The translations under genes were made by a program, and so were the position numbers. The notes under the pieces were generated by a model, which was not told the origin of the DNA, made no database searches, and saw nothing but the letters and a program-made list of their open reading frames with translations. Of a stretch of 7,887 nucleotides of DNA, positions 5,219 through 7,887 are shown piece by piece (position 1 is the stretch's first letter; every line of letters starts with the position of its first letter). Source of the stretch: Deltaproteobacteria bacterium (GTDB taxonomy: Bacteria > Desulfobacterota > Dissulfuribacteria > Dissulfuribacterales > JALVPX01). Location of the stretch: positions 1-7,887 of the forward strand of contig JAMOVF010000106.1 of NCBI GenBank assembly GCA_027061625.1. Reading direction: 5' to 3'.

Positions 5219-7570
5219 ATGAAAAAGCTTTACATTAGTCTTATTGCACTCTTGGCCTTGGCGTTAGCATCTGTATCTGGCGCTGCGGCTGAGGAAAAGG
5301 CCCTTGAAGGCCAGATCAGCATTGGTGGAACAGTCACAATGGATGACATTGACAATGATGAAGATGGCGCTGTAGGCCTTGGAACAGAATACAATTCTAT
5401 AATTGAAAAAAACCGCACCTGGGATTTGAGCGGAGACTTGAGCCTTAGAAGCAGCCAGTTAAGCCTGGACGCAGAAGGTCATTACCAGGATGGCGATGAC
5501 CAGGAATATGGAGCTGCTGCTTCTTTTGGTCGCATCCTCAATTACAAAACTAACTACAACCGCTTTTTCCACAGACTGGGCCATGATGAGCTCTCCAACT
5601 TGATGGCCCATATCTTCAAGAATACTTCTGGGACAGAAGCCAACCCGGCCAAGCCGGCAGGGTTTGGGATAGGCTCATTGGGCAAAGCTGCCACAGTCGG
5701 TTCAGCAGCGGTGTATCACACTGACCATGACCCTGAAGCTGAATTTGGTATAACTTATTCCGTATGGAACAATTCAATAAAACTCAATATCCCCCAGCTT
5801 CCAGGAGTAAAGATTGGGCTTGATTATAGAAGTCAGACCAGGAAGGGATGTGATCAGGCCAGGACCATGAGTAAGTGTTCCGCATGTCACGTGGAAGCAT
5901 ATAGAAAATCCATAGATGAGAGCACAAGGGATTTTATGCCCAAGATTGCTTTTTCCATGGGGGCCCTTGCCTTGGAATATTCCTTCTTGCACAGGGAATT
6001 TGAGGAGGACAGCAGCGACATGCTTAACACCTATAATAAGTTGGCTGCACCAAAGCATGTTAAGCTTTTCTCAGACCGGCTCCAGTTTGATGGCACAAAT
6101 GGCCCTTTGCCCTTTAACAGAATGCCGGAATCCACAAAAGATACTCATACTGTAAAGGCGCGCTGGGATCTTAACAGCCACAACACAGTGACAGCGGCCT
6201 TTGTATATTCTAAAAGCACGAATGAGTCTGTGGATCACCCCTATAATGCCCTGCTGGGCTATTTTGGTGAAGAGATTGAGCTTGAAAGCACCACAGTGAC
6301 AGGAAAGTGGCATTCAAAGCTTAGAAAAGGTCTATCCTTGACTGTCCATGGTAAATATCAAACCCTGGACAATGATGAACCTTTTGTGGATGTGAATGAC
6401 CGGGCTAATCTGACTACTGGTGCTGTTTTAGGCGATAAATATGGAGTTGGTGCTGGATACTGGGATTTCAAACGTAAATCTGGCTATGATATGGATATTA
6501 CTTCTATCGGAGTTGATATCGCATGGCGGATTATGCACGGCTTGACCTTGCGCGGTGGTTATGAGTTCCATTACGAAGACAGGGACAATGCTGAATATCA
6601 TAATGTGCCAGATGATACCACAGCGCATAAATTCAAACTTACTGCTGACTACAGATTGAATCACAATCTCAGGTTCAGCTTAGGGTATAAGCTAGACTTA
6701 ATTGATGATGCCTATGCCCTTCGCAAGGCTATGTGTACGCCTAACAACTCCTTTGGTGCCTATGCTGGACCAAAGACCGATCTATATACATATGACCGTT
6801 CTTACAGGCCCACAATCTATGAAAAGCGGATTGCAGAAAGGAGTAATCAGCCAGATACTGTCCATGAGCTGACCTTCAAGACCAACTGGAGTCCGTTCAG
6901 CCTTTTTGCCACCAATTTTTATGCCAAATACCGCTATGCAGAAAATAGTGAAATTGATGGTAGGGACTGGCAAGAGGACCTTTTTAATGGCGGAGTCAAT
7001 CTCGTTTTCAATATGAGCGAGAAGATGGTCTTCACAGCTGGATACAACTACTTTAACAACAAAACCGAATCGGTCTATTGTATAGCCATTTACGATGGCT
7101 GAGCTAACTTGATCACAACGGACCGGTACGGTTCGGAACACACAGATATGGATTACAGGACAGAGGCTCACACCATTATGGCCAGCGCTGCCTGGAACCC
7201 GATGCCGCGTTTCAGCTTTACAGCCAACGCCAGTTATACCATGGGGCGCGGGAATATAACTGATTTGGAATTTGGGCATCTGCCGGCATTCTTCCAGCAG
7301 GATCTCAAGATCTGGATGGATACCACTTCAGTAAATCCCAATATGCCTCATCTGTATGACACCTTTTATCTGAATGATATGTCAAGTTATTCCAATCTTG
7401 ATTTCAAAGATATGGAGATCGAGATTGGTGCATCCTATGCCTTGACACCAAAGGTGGGCCTTGGACTCAAATACTTCTACAGTGACGTGGAAGATGAAGA
7501 AGAGTATGTATATGGCTCCCAAGATGTGACAGTTCAGTCTCTCATGGGCTTTATTACATACCACTTCTAA
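5219..7570 (+). CDS. mtrB: MtrB/PioB-family outer-membrane beta-barrel with in-frame TGA (putative selenoprotein)
   Basis: Read through the TGA at 7100-7102, this gives 783 residues, in the range of MtrB/PioB porins, which sheathe an MtrA-type cytochrome. The signal peptide MKKLYISLIALLALALASVS-GAAA is likely cut after A24. The rest alternates amphipathic strands, tight turns (NHN, WSPF, NPMPR) and long acidic loops, and ends ITYHF, with the terminal Phe of a BAM substrate. C211 and a CSACH motif (C220, C223, H224) lie in a charged loop, which could hold one covalent heme. C506, C621 and codon 628 (TGA) fall in predicted surface loops. The 155 codons after the TGA stay in frame, keep the barrel pattern, have no further lesion and no ribosome site of their own. 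Stopping at TGA would give 627 residues lacking the final strands, probably unable to assemble. I infer selenocysteine; a recent nonsense mutation or base-call error is the main rival. It is co-transcribed with the decaheme gene. Confidence 0.85.
5876..5890 (+). other. Single CxxCH heme-binding motif inside the barrel protein
   Basis: The codons TGT TCC GCA TGT CAC encode CSACH (residues 220-224), nine residues after C211, in a loop rich in Arg, Lys, Asp and Glu between two predicted strands. CxxCH in an exported protein is normally a covalent heme c site. Whether heme is really attached to this porin is unknown. Confidence 0.6.
7100..7102 (+). other. In-frame TGA, putative selenocysteine codon (Sec628)
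   Basis: The codon follows YCIAIYDG and precedes ANLITTDRYG in the same frame as the whole barrel. TGA ends the hydantoinase and aminotransferase genes in this window, and Trp is encoded by TGG throughout, so TGA is not globally reassigned. A SECIS-like hairpin follows 16 bases later. Selenocysteine is the best functional reading. Confidence 0.6.
7119..7135 (+). promoter_or_regulatory. SECIS-like hairpin downstream of the in-frame TGA
   Basis: CGGACCG (7119-7125) pairs with CGGTTCG (7129-7135) over 7 bp with one G-U, closing a GUA loop. The stem base is 16 and the loop 23 bases after the TGA. Bacterial SECIS elements need a short hairpin about this far from the UGA with G at the start of the loop, and this fits. 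Opening the strained top pair gives a GGUAC loop that recalls the GGU in the E. coli fdhF loop. No bulged U is seen. Confidence 0.5.
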
Positions 7571-7582
7571 CCAAGCTGGTTA
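7568..7582 (+). repeat. Small hairpin overlapping the porin stop codon
   Basis: TAACCA (7568-7573) and TGGTTA (7577-7582) pair perfectly around an AGC loop. The left arm contains the TAA stop. It is weak and may only be incidental, or may help protect the mRNA end. Confidence 0.3.
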
Positions 7583-7595
7583 TTATGAGACCGAG

Positions 7596-7623
7596 AGCGG
7601 GGGTAACCACCCCCGCTTTTTTT
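7596..7623 (+). terminator. Strong intrinsic terminator of the cytochrome-porin operon
   Basis: AGCGGGGGT (7596-7604) pairs perfectly with ACCCCCGCT (7609-7617) around an AACC loop and runs into seven T (7617-7623). It lies 25 bases after the TAA at 7568-7570. Its position marks 7570, not the TGA at 7102, as the natural end of the transcription unit. Confidence 0.95.
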
Positions 7624-7646
7624 GTTCAAACCCATGCCAGGCGGTG

Positions 7647-7675
7647 TTGACGTCTCATTGCCATAAGGCTAGAGT
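7647..7675 (+). promoter_or_regulatory. Sigma70-like promoter of the downstream lipoprotein gene
   Basis: TTGACG (7647-7652, 5 of 6) and TAGAGT (7670-7675, 4 of 6) are 17 bases apart. Transcription would begin near 7682, just after the previous terminator and before the lipoprotein start, which supports a separate unit. Confidence 0.55.
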
Positions 7676-7700
7676 CTGCGCACAGAATGAACAAAATTAT

Positions 7701-7704
7701 GGAG
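7701..7704 (+). promoter_or_regulatory. Ribosome site favouring the TTG start at 7711
   Basis: GGAG lies 6 bases before the TTG at 7711. The in-frame ATGs at 7687 and 7699 have no purine-rich site upstream. Confidence 0.45.
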
Positions 7705-7710
7705 TTTGGA

Positions 7711-7887
7711 TTGCAGAAAATTAAATTAAATTTTTTTATATTGCTTACCGTTATATGTGCCGTATTTGTTTTGCAGGGCTGTAGCTCAAAGTCTGGACCG
7801 CCCAATCCCAAAGCCGAGTCACGAAGTGTGAGCGGTGAAAAGCAAACTTCCAAAAAGACCAGTACTGATAAGGAAGAAGATTTGGAA
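7711..7887 (+). CDS. Lipoprotein of unknown function, N-terminal part (3' end outside window)
   Basis: The first 59 residues are seen. MQKIKLNFFILLTVICAVFVLQGC is a standard lipoprotein signal: two lysines, a long hydrophobic core and the lipobox LQGC with modified Cys24. Ser at +2 favours the outer membrane. The mature part begins SSKSGPPNPKAES and goes on as a Ser/Lys/Glu/Thr-rich, low-complexity stretch, typical of a flexible linker before a folded domain that is not visible. The start is uncertain: TTG 7711 has the best ribosome site and gives the most natural signal peptide; ATG 7699 or ATG 7687 would add 4 or 8 residues. A terminator and a promoter lie between it and the porin gene, so it is probably not in that operon. 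No CxxCH is seen so far, and I recognise no family. Confidence 0.75.
   Translation, partial: MQKIKLNFFILLTVICAVFVLQGCSSKSGPPNPKAESRSVSGEKQTSKKTSTDKEEDLE

Noticed and set aside
5641..5665. CCGGC-CAA-GCCGG hairpin within the porin gene
   Set aside because: It is explained by Pro/Ala/Lys codons (NPAKPAG) and has no associated signal.
7100..7102. Global reassignment of TGA (alternative genetic code)
   Set aside because: TGA properly ends the hydantoinase gene (971-973) and the aminotransferase gene (2169-2171) at family-typical C-termini, and Trp is encoded by TGG throughout.
6782..7279. A 165-codon minus-strand ORF across the TGA region
   Set aside because: It is antisense to the barrel frame, with Cys/Pro/His-rich, unrecognisable composition and no start signals. 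It does not explain the conserved + strand frame.
7109..7570. A separate second gene starting at TTG 7109 after the TGA
   Set aside because: It is in the same frame as the barrel, has no Shine-Dalgarno, no signal peptide, and begins inside a loop. It is the missing C-terminus of the porin.

Overview
The window looks like a chromosomal piece from a Gram-negative anaerobe of moderate GC. The best guess is a member of the Thermodesulfobacteriota (former Deltaproteobacteria: sulfate, sulfur or metal reducers). This rests on an outer-membrane barrel gene, a ten-heme periplasmic cytochrome and two lipoprotein signals. The assignment is inferred from gene content; no marker gene is present. All supported genes lie on the + strand.

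Left part (1-3787), ordinary metabolism. It holds the C-terminal 323 residues of a hydantoinase B/oxoprolinase-type subunit (2-973), a class V PLP aminotransferase of the alanine-glyoxylate/serine-pyruvate type (1032-2171) and a full-length D-3-phosphoglycerate dehydrogenase, SerA (2207-3787). The last two are tightly spaced and probably cooperate in serine synthesis.

Middle (3788-4213), 426 bases without a convincing gene but rich in structure. It holds several perfect palindromes, a weak promoter-like pair, a GC-rich hairpin, one strong intrinsic terminator (3987-4025) and two very short SD-preceded TTG mini-ORFs of doubtful reality.

Right part (4214-7623), a two-gene porin-cytochrome unit closed by a strong terminator. 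The first gene encodes a ten-CxxCH cytochrome of the DmsE/MtrA type with a lipoprotein-like signal. The second encodes an MtrB/PioB-type outer-membrane beta-barrel. Together such proteins carry electrons across the outer membrane.

The main surprise is in the barrel gene. Its reading frame is interrupted by one in-frame TGA (7100-7102), continues in the same frame for 155 well-behaved codons, and ends in the terminal Phe expected of a BAM-assembled barrel. Sixteen bases after the TGA is a 7-bp hairpin with a GUA loop, placed and shaped like a bacterial SECIS element. TGA is a normal stop for two other genes here. The simplest exciting reading is a selenocysteine-containing MtrB-like porin with Sec628 in a predicted cell-surface loop; a recent nonsense mutation or sequence error is the alternative. 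The same barrel also carries a single CSACH heme-binding motif, unusual for a porin.

After the terminator, a good sigma70-like promoter (7647-7675) precedes the start of a new lipoprotein gene cut off by the window end.
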